64,000 bases of DNA from Herbiconiux sp. A18JL235 (GTDB taxonomy: Bacteria > Actinomycetota > Actinomycetes > Actinomycetales > Microbacteriaceae). Under the pieces are notes generated by a model that saw nothing but the letters and a program-made list of their open reading frames with translations, ran no database searches and was not told the origin of the DNA. Both the position numbers and the translations under genes were made by a program. The stretch lies in NCBI RefSeq assembly GCF_040939305.1, contig NZ_CP162511.1:930001-994000 (forward strand). The letters run 5' to 3'. Shown in pieces: positions 37,174-44,934 of the stretch (position 1 is its first letter; each line of letters starts with the position of its first letter).

Positions 37174-38808
37174 TTATCGCGCGCGGGGAAGAGTCGCCGT
37201 GAACGTCGTTCCGACGCCGATCGCGCTCGACACCGTGAGGTCGCCGCCGTGGCGCCGAATGATGTCGCGGCTGATGGTGAGCCCAAGCCCGGAGCCGTGG
37301 ATCGTCGACTGCCGCACGCCCTCTGCCCGGAAATACCGTTCGAACAGCTTCGACTGCTCCAGGTCGGTCAGGCCGATGCCGGTGTCGCTCACCACCAGGT
37401 CGATGCTGCCGGCGTCGGCGCTGACCGACACGTCGACCCTGCCGTCTTCGACGTTGTACTTGATGGCGTTCGAGAGCAGGTTGTCGACGACCTGGCGCAG
37501 GCGGAAGCCGTCGGCGTCGAGGATCACCGGCCCCGCCACGCGGTTGACGATCTCGATGCCGCGCTCGCCCGCCGCGATGGTCTGACCCTGGATGGCCTGG
37601 GCGACGATCTCGGCGAGGTCGCACTGGCTGAACGACATGACGATCTGCTGCTCCTTCTCGCTGGCAGCCGTGAGCAGGTCGGCGACGAGGGCGAGCAGAC
37701 GGTCGGAATTGGCCGAGGCCACCTCGAGCATCGACCGCGTCGACGGGTCGAGGGTCTCGTCGTCGAGGGCGAGTTCGAGGTAGCCGAGGATGGAGGTGAG
37801 GGGAGTGCGCAGCTCGTGCGAGACCGAGGCCACCAGGTCGTCACGGGCCCTGATGGCGTTGATCTCGCTGGTGACGTCGCGGGAGATCATCACACCACCG
37901 TCGGGCTCGCCGTCGGGGGCCGTGAGCGGTCGCGAGCTGACCGAGAGCGCGATGCGGTGCTCGCCCGGCTCGCCGAGCCACACCACCATGTCGTCGAAGC
38001 GCTCGCCGCGGGTGGCCCGCCCGAACGGCCGCTCGTTCTCGTCGTAGGGGGTGACGCGATCGGGGCGGTACATCACCGGATGCTCGATGCTGGTCTCGGG
38101 GAGCCCGAACTCGGTCTGATAGTTGCGGTGGGCACGGTTGACGATGGTCTGCTTGCCGTCTTTGCCGAAGGCGACGACACCGAAGGTCACGGCGTTCAGC
38201 ACCTCGTCGAGCGTCTGCTCCTGTCGCCGCGCCCGGCGCAGGGCGACCTCGAGGAGGTCGGCCTGCTGGCGCAGCAGGCCCCTCTGGGCAGCTGTGCGAC
38301 TCGAGGTTGCGAGCGTGGTCGTGGCGATGAAGGCGAGGGTGACGGGCAGCACCAGCAGGGAGCCGAGGTTGGCGACGCTGACGGGCACGTCGCCGATCAC
38401 CGCGCTCAGCCAGATGAGCAGGGCGGAGGTGAGCACACTGACCACGGCGCCGGTCAGCCCGAAGTAGCTCGACAGCCAGATCACCGGGAACACGAGCAGC
38501 AGGCCGGTGCCGAGCTGCAGGTTGCCCTCGCGCACGAGCATGATGGCGAAGATGTCGACGACCGGCAGTGCGGCGGCCCAGGCGCGCGGGATGCTCGACC
38601 ACGGCACGAGCGCTGCGGCGCCGGTGAGCACGAAGACGACGGCGACCCCGCCGAAGAACCGCACGTCGAGCACCGCGGAGGGCTGGAAGATGTAGGCGGC
38701 GCAGACGAGCAGCAGCAGGGCCGCCGCGAGAAGGAGCTGCGACTGGAACACGGCACGGTCGAACCGGGAACGGCGCTCCGTCTCCCTGTCCCCGTTCCCC
38801 GCACTCAT
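37174..38808 (-). CDS. Sensor histidine kinase with membrane domain and PAS
   Basis: 544 residues. Six helices in residues 20-165 (MASE-like membrane sensor), a coiled coil, a PAS domain (EVLNAVTFGVVAFGKDGKQT...GGVMISRDVTSE), HisKA with VASVSHELRTPLTSILGYLE and a HATPase with VVDNLLSNAIKYN, VSDTGIGL and SGLGLTISRDIIRRHGG. No receiver domain. Leaderless start: TACCCT seven bases before the ATG. Best available partner for the orphan OmpR-type regulator at 32416. Confidence 0.93.
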   Translation of the reverse strand: MSAGNGDRETERRSRFDRAVFQSQLLLAAALLLLVCAAYIFQPSAVLDVRFFGGVAVVFVLTGAAALVPWSSIPRAWAAALPVVDIFAIMLVREGNLQLGTGLLLVFPVIWLSSYFGLTGAVVSVLTSALLIWLSAVIGDVPVSVANLGSLLVLPVTLAFIATTTLATSSRTAAQRGLLRQQADLLEVALRRARRQEQTLDEVLNAVTFGVVAFGKDGKQTIVNRAHRNYQTEFGLPETSIEHPVMYRPDRVTPYDENERPFGRATRGERFDDMVVWLGEPGEHRIALSVSSRPLTAPDGEPDGGVMISRDVTSEINAIRARDDLVASVSHELRTPLTSILGYLELALDDETLDPSTRSMLEVASANSDRLLALVADLLTAASEKEQQIVMSFSQCDLAEIVAQAIQGQTIAAGERGIEIVNRVAGPVILDADGFRLRQVVDNLLSNAIKYNVEDGRVDVSVSADAGSIDLVVSDTGIGLTDLEQSKLFERYFRAEGVRQSTIHGSGLGLTISRDIIRRHGGDLTVSSAIGVGTTFTATLPRAR

Positions 38809-38815
38809 GATCTGT

Positions 38816-38821
38816 AGGGTA
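38816..38821 (-). promoter_or_regulatory. -10 box of histidine kinase promoter (TACCCT)
   Basis: AGGGTA on plus, TACCCT on minus, seven bases before the ATG at 38808. Confidence 0.45.
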
Positions 38822-38922
38822 CAGGCACCGGAGGCGGCGATTGGCGGCGTGTCGGCACGGCGGATATCCTCGTTCCGGGGGTCTTCCGTGAACGGTTCGG
38901 GTGCGCAGCGGGTGACTGCGCG

Positions 38923-40122
38923 ATGACGTTGCAGATCGCCGCCGACGTCGACGGCGTCGTCACGAGCCGCGCTCTCGCTCGAGCGGGTGTCTGGCTGTCG
39001 TCGGTCTTCCTCGCGGCAACGGTGGTGCTCACCGCCCTGTTCATCCCGATCACCGGCCGCTGGGAGCTCTCACTGGCCATCGTCGGCCTGCTGGTGACCG
39101 CCGCCGGAGTGATCGCGGCCCTTCTCACGCGCTCCTTCGTGCGGGCACTCGTCTACACGATCGCGGGCTGCGCCGGCCTCTACGTCTACGCGCTCCTCGC
39201 CACAGGGGTGACCGTCAGCCTGTCTCCGCATCCGCCGTCGAGCGACTACGTGCTGCTGTCGATGCCCGAGCTCGCGGTGCTCGTCGTGGGGGTCGCCGCC
39301 CGGTCTCTCGCGAAGTCGATCGTGCTGGGGAGCGTCGCCTTCGTCGCCGGGCCGGGCTTCGTGCAGCTCGCGGCCTGGCAGCAGGGCATGACCCTTGCCG
39401 TCGACGTGCCGGTGGTGGCGGCCTACGTGGCCCTCGGCCTCCTCGTCAGTGCCCTGTGGCTCGGCCGGCGCGACGCGGCTCGCGGCACCGTGATGATGTC
39501 GGATGCGGCGCTCGCCGAGGAGCGCGACGTCGCGATGGGCCGCTTCACCGCCCGGGCCTCGACGTGGCTTCACGACACCGTGCTCGTCGACCTCCGGGCG
39601 CTCGCCGACGGCTCGCCCGGCCCAATCCCGCCGGAGCAGATGCAGGCGATCGATCGCGATCTCGCGAACCTCGCCGACGTGCGGGTGATCCTCGAGGGCC
39701 AGCGCCCGGCCGGGTCGTTGCGCAAGCTCGCGAAGGTGCCGCTGCTCGTGGGTCTGGTGAGGGCCGCCGAGCAGAAAGGTCTGGCCGTGCGGGTCACGGG
39801 CGACATCGACGCCGTCAACGCCCTCAGCGTCTCGGTGGGGCGTGCCGTCGAGCGGGCCGTTGCCGAGTGCCTCGACAACGTGACGGCGCACTCGGGGGTC
39901 GTGGAGGCGGAGATCGCCGTGATGTCGAGCCCGCCGGAGCTGAGCATCATGGTGTCGGATGCGGGGGTCGGCTTCGACGTCGACGCCGCCGACGACCACA
40001 CGGTGGGCCTGCGCATGACCGTCGTCGACACCATCGTCGAAGTCGGGGGCTCCGTGCAGATCTGGTCGCGGCCGGGGGCAGGCACCGCCGTCTTCGTCAC
40101 GGTGCCCGGGGGTGCCGCATGA
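38923..40122 (+). CDS. Membrane sensor kinase with DesK-like H box
   Basis: 399 residues. Five to six helices in residues 15-185, then FTARASTWLHDTVLVDLRAL, in which LHD(T)VL resembles the HisKA_3 phosphoacceptor motif, and a HATPase-like C-terminus (VERAVAECLDNVTAHSG, SDAGVGFD, GLRMTVVDTIVEVGGSVQIWSRPGAGTAV). No receiver partner is linked; instead the next gene overlaps by ATGA and encodes another membrane protein. Could act as a kinase for a distant regulator or as an ATP-binding sensor. Confidence 0.82.
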   Translation: MTLQIAADVDGVVTSRALARAGVWLSSVFLAATVVLTALFIPITGRWELSLAIVGLLVTAAGVIAALLTRSFVRALVYTIAGCAGLYVYALLATGVTVSLSPHPPSSDYVLLSMPELAVLVVGVAARSLAKSIVLGSVAFVAGPGFVQLAAWQQGMTLAVDVPVVAAYVALGLLVSALWLGRRDAARGTVMMSDAALAEERDVAMGRFTARASTWLHDTVLVDLRALADGSPGPIPPEQMQAIDRDLANLADVRVILEGQRPAGSLRKLAKVPLLVGLVRAAEQKGLAVRVTGDIDAVNALSVSVGRAVERAVAECLDNVTAHSGVVEAEIAVMSSPPELSIMVSDAGVGFDVDAADDHTVGLRMTVVDTIVEVGGSVQIWSRPGAGTAVFVTVPGGAA

Positions 40123-41264
40123 ACGTGCGCGAGGCGGCGCTGCGCCCGCCCGCAGGCACCACGGCGCTGCAGCTCGACCCGCTCGCCTCCATCAGCGCAC
40201 GCGGCTTCCTGCTCGTGGTGACGGCGGTCTCCCTGCTGACCGCGGTCGGGCTGACGGTGGTCGCCGCCGACCAGATCTCGTCGTGGCCTCTCGCCGTCGC
40301 GGCGATCGTGGCGCTGGCGGCGGGACACGCCTGGTTCATCCGCAGCGCCTTCCGTTTCGATCTCGGGGTCACGAGCGATCGCTTCGCGACAGCCTTCGCG
40401 CTCATCGCGATCGCCACCGTGCTCAGCTCGGTGAGCTGCATCGGCACGAACCTCTACATCCGGGACGACTGGGGGCTCCTCACCATCGGCCTCGCGATGA
40501 TGGCGGCGGCGCCGTTCCGCACCTCGGCGGAGCTCACGGGCTACACGGTCATCTCGACGGTGCTCTGCACCGTTCTCGCCACCCTTCACTACTTCTTGAG
40601 CTTCGAGGACTCGCTTCCGCTGGCGGTGATCGTCGCGGTAGCGGTGGCTCCGGCCCTCGCCCTCGGCCTCGGCTCGATCGCCTACGCGCGCACTCTGTTG
40701 CGCGGCATCTACGCGGAGCGCCTCACCCAGGCCGAGCAGAGGGAACAACAGTACGAGGAGGTGCGCGGCCGGTTCGTCGACGACGACCTGATGGGGGAGA
40801 TGGGGGCGCTGCGGGAGGAGATCGTGCCGTTCCTGGCGCGCATCCGTCTCTCGGGAACCCTCAGCCCCGAAGACCGCGTGCGCGCGGGGGAGCTCGCAAG
40901 GAGCCTGCAGGCCGCGATCGCCGAGACGCAACAGCTCGACTCGCTGGGCGATCACGTCGACCTCCTCGTCGATGAGAGCGGTCTCTCACCGCGCCTCCAC
41001 GAAGACGACCGGGCGACGCTGCGGGCGTTGCTCGTGGCGGTGCAGTCGTCGCCGCACACCCGCCCGGGGTCGATCATCCTGGAGCTGGTGGAGGGGGAGG
41101 ACGACCGCTTCGGCATGCTGCGCTGCTCGAGCTCCGACGTGCGCGCGCTCCGCTCCGCCGTGCTCCCGTTCATCAGGATGACCCGGCTGATGATGCGCAC
41201 CACCTCGGAGGAGGTGCAGGGCGACGAACTGCTGGTGCAGTTCGACATCGACCGCGTCGCGTGA
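40119..41264 (+). CDS. Membrane sensor-like protein with kinase-like but His-less helical domain
   Basis: 381 residues. Six helices (30-200), a coiled coil (ERLTQAEQREQQYEEVRGRF), then a helical bundle (ALREEIVPFLARIRLSGTLSPEDRVRAGELARSL) like the dimerisation part of actinobacterial kinases but with no phosphoacceptor His in the expected place, and a C-terminal alpha/beta part without ATP-lid motifs. Its ATG overlaps the stop of the kinase-like gene, so the two probably form a hetero-complex. No family name can be given. Confidence 0.75.
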   Translation: MNVREAALRPPAGTTALQLDPLASISARGFLLVVTAVSLLTAVGLTVVAADQISSWPLAVAAIVALAAGHAWFIRSAFRFDLGVTSDRFATAFALIAIATVLSSVSCIGTNLYIRDDWGLLTIGLAMMAAAPFRTSAELTGYTVISTVLCTVLATLHYFLSFEDSLPLAVIVAVAVAPALALGLGSIAYARTLLRGIYAERLTQAEQREQQYEEVRGRFVDDDLMGEMGALREEIVPFLARIRLSGTLSPEDRVRAGELARSLQAAIAETQQLDSLGDHVDLLVDESGLSPRLHEDDRATLRALLVAVQSSPHTRPGSIILELVEGEDDRFGMLRCSSSDVRALRSAVLPFIRMTRLMMRTTSEEVQGDELLVQFDIDRVA

Positions 41265-41309
41265 GCCCGCGAGGGGTCGTGTCCCGGTGCGGAACCGCAT
41301 CGAGTGGCG

Positions 41310-41774
41310 CTACTCCTGCTGCGCCGCGACCCTCGCCATGTCGAGCAGGAAGGTGCGCACCACGAGGGCGGCGCGGGCGTCGAGGCCGGTGGCGACCGCC
41401 ATCATCCGGCGGTGCATCTCGCCAAGGGTCTGGCGCACTTCGTCGTCAGAGCCGGGAGTCGCCGTCACAGCGAGCGATCGGCGGTCGGTGGGGTGCGGGT
41501 GACGGGAGAGGTGGCCGGACTTCGTGAGGCGATCGAGCATCACGGTGACGGAGGCCGACTTCATGCCGAGGTGATCGGCGAGCGCCCCGGGAGTGACGAC
41601 GCGCCCTTCGCGTTGGGCCTTGAGAAGGAAGCGCAGGGCGGTGAGGTCGTTCTCGCCCATCTTCATCGACTCGCGCGTGCGGCGACGCATCGCCTCTTCG
41701 GCGGCGCGGTAGGCGCGCAGTTCGGTCAAGACCTCCAAGCTGCGCCTCGAGGCCTGCGGTTCAGCGCCGCTCAT
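41310..41774 (-). CDS. MarR-family regulator (paralogue A)
   Basis: 154 residues. Winged-helix core NDLTALRFLLKAQREGRVVTP, LADHLGMKSASVTVMLDRLTKSGHL and wing HPTDRRSLAVTATP. Shares a nearly collinear sequence with the preceding gene (MGENDL...SASxTVxLDRLxKxGHL). Its first 14 bases overlap the end of that gene, so the two paralogues are co-translated; they may form heterodimers. No enzyme gene follows in the operon. Confidence 0.88.
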   Translation of the reverse strand: MSGAEPQASRRSLEVLTELRAYRAAEEAMRRRTRESMKMGENDLTALRFLLKAQREGRVVTPGALADHLGMKSASVTVMLDRLTKSGHLSRHPHPTDRRSLAVTATPGSDDEVRQTLGEMHRRMMAVATGLDARAALVVRTFLLDMARVAAQQE

Positions 41775-42288
41775 CGCGATCGAAGACGTGCGAGTCGACC
41801 TGGTCGACGGCGTCTCTCATGCGGGTGAGAAAAGCCACGACGGTCTCGGCGTCGTCTTCGGACAGGCCCTCGATGATCTGCAGCAGCTCGGGCCGGGCGT
41901 CGCCCAGGGCTGCCGCCTCGAGCTCGCTGCTCGGTGTGCTCGGCACGATGATGAGCGCCCGACGGTCGAACGGGCTGGGCTGCCGGGTGAGGTGGCCGTT
42001 CTTCTCGAGGCGGTCGAGGAGGACAGTGATGGAGGCGCTCGTGATGCCGAGGTACTGCGCGAGCTCCTTGGGCCCGACGGCCTTGCCCTCGGCGGTGGCG
42101 CGCAGCAGGTAGCGCATGGCGATGAGGTCGTTCTCGCCCATGCCCATCGAGGCTTGGGAGCGGCGTCGCATGGCGGACTCGGCGGCGCGGTAGCTGCGCA
42201 TCGCCTCCAGCACGTCTACTCCGCGCTGGTGTCCGGCATCATCGGCGTACCAGTAGTGGTTGGCCGACTCGGGGCGGTCGGTGGTCAT
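41761..42288 (-). CDS. MarR-family regulator (paralogue B)
   Basis: 175 residues. Winged helix NDLIAMRYLLRATAEGKAVG, LAQYLGITSASITVLLDRLEKNGHL, SPFDRRALIIVPS; N-terminal extension contains ESANHYWYADDAG and a C-terminal helical dimer region. Leaderless: TACGAT six bases before the ATG at 42288. First gene of a two-gene operon with paralogue A. Confidence 0.9.
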   Translation of the reverse strand: MTTDRPESANHYWYADDAGHQRGVDVLEAMRSYRAAESAMRRRSQASMGMGENDLIAMRYLLRATAEGKAVGPKELAQYLGITSASITVLLDRLEKNGHLTRQPSPFDRRALIIVPSTPSSELEAAALGDARPELLQIIEGLSEDDAETVVAFLTRMRDAVDQVDSHVFDRDERR

Positions 42289-42294
42289 CCTGTT

Positions 42295-42300
42295 ATCGTA
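42295..42300 (-). promoter_or_regulatory. -10 box of marR pair (TACGAT)
   Basis: TACGAT on minus, six bases before the ATG at 42288. Confidence 0.5.
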
Positions 42301-42322
42301 AACCCACTCGTTCGGGAACGGA

Positions 42323-42610
42323 CTACGCGGCGGAGAGCAGTTCGGTGGGAACGGTGCTCTCGAAGGGAGCGCGCAGGAGTGCGGCGGCCTTGCCGAGCGA
42401 GAGTGCCTGCCCGGCCTCCACCGCCCGGTCGTAGCGGGTGCCCGAGAGGGCGACGTAGATGGAGCCGGCTCGCTCGACGAAGCCGAGGAAGCGCTCGCCG
42501 CACAGCACCTGGTACACACCCGAGTCGAGGCGCGCGACCGTGTAGGTCTCGCCGTTGGAGATGAGTTTCATGGTGTTCATGACTGCCGCCTCTCGTTGCG
42601 TCTGGCTCAT
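42323..42610 (-). CDS. Small hypothetical protein, 95 residues
   Basis: MSQTQREAAVMNTMKLISNG...LGFVERAGSIYVALSGTRYDRAVEAGQALSLGKAAALL. Compact beta/alpha composition, soluble, no recognised domain. Two starts are possible: ATG at 42610, just after a TAGGCT-type box, or ATG at 42580 with GAGAGG about eight bases upstream. An ACTAG/CTAGT dyad at 42612-42630 overlaps the promoter and may be a target of the neighbouring MarR proteins. Confidence 0.7.
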   Translation of the reverse strand: MSQTQREAAVMNTMKLISNGETYTVARLDSGVYQVLCGERFLGFVERAGSIYVALSGTRYDRAVEAGQALSLGKAAALLRAPFESTVPTELLSAA

Positions 42611-42611
42611 T

Positions 42612-42630
42612 ACTAGATAGCCTAACTAGT
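42612..42630. promoter_or_regulatory. Dyad operator ACTAG-N9-CTAGT
   Basis: ACTAGATAGCCTAACTAGT, overlapping a minus-strand -10 (TAGGCT) immediately before the ATG at 42610. A MarR-type site is inferred from position and neighbours. Confidence 0.5.
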
Positions 42631-42795
42631 AGTTGGCAAAGAATCTTGGGGTTGACGGAATTCGGTCGCATCCGCTACGGCGCGAGCGGGGGTTTCCCCG
42701 TCGACCTCCGGCGAAACGCCGTGGTATTCACTACGCTAGCGACACGTGTAGTCGAGAGATCCGATCCGGCTCCACGATGTTCTGGAGGTAAGCCC

Positions 42796-43812
42796 ATGGG
42801 TGATGTCTTCTCGACCGGCAGCGACGGGGGTGCCAGCTACTCGCAGCAGAGGCGGGCGCGCATCCGAGCATCCGAGGTGCGCAGGCGTGTGCTCGATGTC
42901 GCTCTCGAACGGGTGGAGGGCATCGGGCTCACCATCGGTTTCGAGCACATCGTCATGGACGATCTCATCCGCGAGGCGGGGGTTCCCCGGAGTTCGACCT
43001 ACCGCCTCTGGGACTCGAAGGAGGCGTTCGTCGCCGATCTGCTCGTCGAGATCGCCTCCGAGACCTCGAACAAGCTCGCCGACAACGAGACCCTCGCCAT
43101 CAGCGAGGGCATCCTGTTCGCCAACATCGACCGGTTGCGCAGCACCGACGACCGCGTGCGCGTGATGTACGAGGTCATCAGGGTCGCGCTCGAGCACAAT
43201 TACCGCGCCGTCATCGAGTCGGTGCCGTGGCAGTCGTACGTGGGGCTCTCGGCGACGCTCCTCAGCCAGATGGAGTCGTCGGCCCGAGAGGACATCGAGC
43301 AGGCGCTGCGGTCGGGCAGCTCCGACTTCATCGACCGCATGGCCGAGTTCCACGGCTGGTTCTCGGGGATTCTCGGCTATCGGCTGAAGGCGGAGTGGGA
43401 CGGCGACTACCGTCCCTACGCCGTCGTCATCTCGGCGGTGGTGGAGGGGCTCGGCCTCCGGCATCTCGGCAACCCGCAGCTCGTCGACGCCACCTACCGG
43501 GGCCCGGCGACGATCGCCTCCGACGACCCGGAGTGGGCGCTGCCCGCGATCGCGCTGGTGGCCATCCTCGAGCGCTTCCTGGAGCAAGACCCCGACTACG
43601 ACGTCGAGGCCACCGTGGCGCTGCTGGAGGCGATGAAGGCGCAGCGGGAGACCGGTGCGGTCACCGGCATACCCGGCGGCTCCGAGTCCGATTCCGAGGG
43701 AGAGCAGGCCGAGGGGGAGCAGGCCGAGGGGTCAGGCGATGGCGCACGTGCCGACGGCTCCGACGGCGATGCGCCCCCGCACGGAGTCGGCGTCGCGCAC
43801 GAGCGCGGCTGA
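42796..43812 (+). CDS. Large TetR-like regulator
   Basis: 338 residues, far longer than the usual ~200. HTH at about 25-75 (RRRVLDVALERVEGIG...DLIREAGVPRSSTYRLWDSKEAFVADLL), then a long helical effector domain (to about 290) with HGWFSGILGYRLKAEWDGDY, and an acidic low-complexity tail (SESDSEGEQAEGEQAEGSGD). GGAGG is eight bases before the ATG. Its last 81 bases overlap the end of the minus-strand GGDEF-like gene; the tail is the overlapping part, so it may be a read-in extension. Confidence 0.85.
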   Translation: MGDVFSTGSDGGASYSQQRRARIRASEVRRRVLDVALERVEGIGLTIGFEHIVMDDLIREAGVPRSSTYRLWDSKEAFVADLLVEIASETSNKLADNETLAISEGILFANIDRLRSTDDRVRVMYEVIRVALEHNYRAVIESVPWQSYVGLSATLLSQMESSAREDIEQALRSGSSDFIDRMAEFHGWFSGILGYRLKAEWDGDYRPYAVVISAVVEGLGLRHLGNPQLVDATYRGPATIASDDPEWALPAIALVAILERFLEQDPDYDVEATVALLEAMKAQRETGAVTGIPGGSESDSEGEQAEGEQAEGSGDGARADGSDGDAPPHGVGVAHERG

Positions 43813-44898
43813 CGCGGCGGTGAGCAGCTCCTCGTAGGGCACACCCGCGGCCACCACCACACCGAAGCTCGCCGACGACGCGTCGTCGATGCCGGTCGTC
43901 TGCGTCTCGTACTCGCGGTGCAAGGCGGTGGCGAGCCGGTGGGCGGTGGCGAGCAGCGGCTCCAGCGATTCCGAGGCGTCGTCGGCCCCGAACATCAGCA
44001 GCCAGCGGTCTCCGTCGACCCCGATCACGGCGCCGGCGGGAGCGTCGCGCACGACGAGCCGGGTGAGGGTGCGCTGCAGCTCGCGGCCGTGGGCGACGCC
44101 ATAGGCGCCCCGCAGCTCGCCGAGCAGGTCGATGGTTCCCACCAGGAAGGCGGCGCGGGGCAGCTCGGTGAGCCGTCGTCGCGCGAGCTGATCGAAGGCC
44201 TTGGCGCCGAGCACCCGTTCCCGTGCGCCGCTCGGGTCGCGTCGGCTGAGGCCGCGTCGAGCATCCTGAACCCTGATGGCGATGATCCCCGCGCCGCCGA
44301 GAACCACGAGAACCAGGTTGATGCCGGTGGCCCCTGCGCTACCGAACACCCCCTCGAACAGCGGATGCCCGGGGCCGGCGACGAGGTAGGCGAGGCTGCG
44401 CAGAACGACGTAGACGCCGTGCACGGCGAGTGTCCCGGCGAGCACCCACGCACCGGCGAAACGGCGCAGGCGCGGGCGCAGCGACTCCGCCACGACGAGC
44501 ACCGAGAACAGCGCGAGCCCGAGCATCTTCTCGGGGGCACCCGCCCACCTCGATCCGTCGTGGGAGGGCAGGGCGGAGACGACTCCGACGAGCAGCGCGA
44601 CGGCGCCGACGCCGAGCACGAAGGGTCGCCGCCCGTTGAAGGCGCGGCACCCCATCCACACCGAACCGAGCGTGAGCACCATGGCCGCGTTGCCCACCGC
44701 CACCGACCACCAGATGTCGTGACTGCTGCCCGACACGTAGTAGGCGACCGAGCAGAGCACCGCCGACACGAAGGTGAGTGACCAGTAGCGCCCGGCGTCG
44801 TCGGCGGGTCGGCGGAGCTTGTCGACGAAGAACACGGCGGCGAGCGGGATGATCGTGAAGCTCATCGCCGCCAGCAGCGTCGGGTAGTCGAGGCCCAT
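43732..44898 (-). CDS. Membrane protein with degenerate GGDEF domain (paralogue 2)
   Basis: 388 residues. Six to seven helices (1-205) with GNAAMVLTLGSVWMGCRAFNGRRP, then a GGDEF-like fold in which the active loop is IGVDGDRWLLMFG (GDRW for GDEF) and the metal-binding start of the domain (VGTIDLLGELRGAYG) is also changed. Same plan as the protein at 35949, so both derive from one ancestor and both have lost the catalytic signature. GGAGG eight bases before the ATG. Confidence 0.82.
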   Translation of the reverse strand: MGLDYPTLLAAMSFTIIPLAAVFFVDKLRRPADDAGRYWSLTFVSAVLCSVAYYVSGSSHDIWWSVAVGNAAMVLTLGSVWMGCRAFNGRRPFVLGVGAVALLVGVVSALPSHDGSRWAGAPEKMLGLALFSVLVVAESLRPRLRRFAGAWVLAGTLAVHGVYVVLRSLAYLVAGPGHPLFEGVFGSAGATGINLVLVVLGGAGIIAIRVQDARRGLSRRDPSGARERVLGAKAFDQLARRRLTELPRAAFLVGTIDLLGELRGAYGVAHGRELQRTLTRLVVRDAPAGAVIGVDGDRWLLMFGADDASESLEPLLATAHRLATALHREYETQTTGIDDASSASFGVVVAAGVPYEELLTAASAALVRDADSVRGRIAVGAVGTCAIA

Positions 44899-44934
44899 GC
44901 CCGGATCCTCCCTCGTCGTGGGCGGGAGCGGTGC

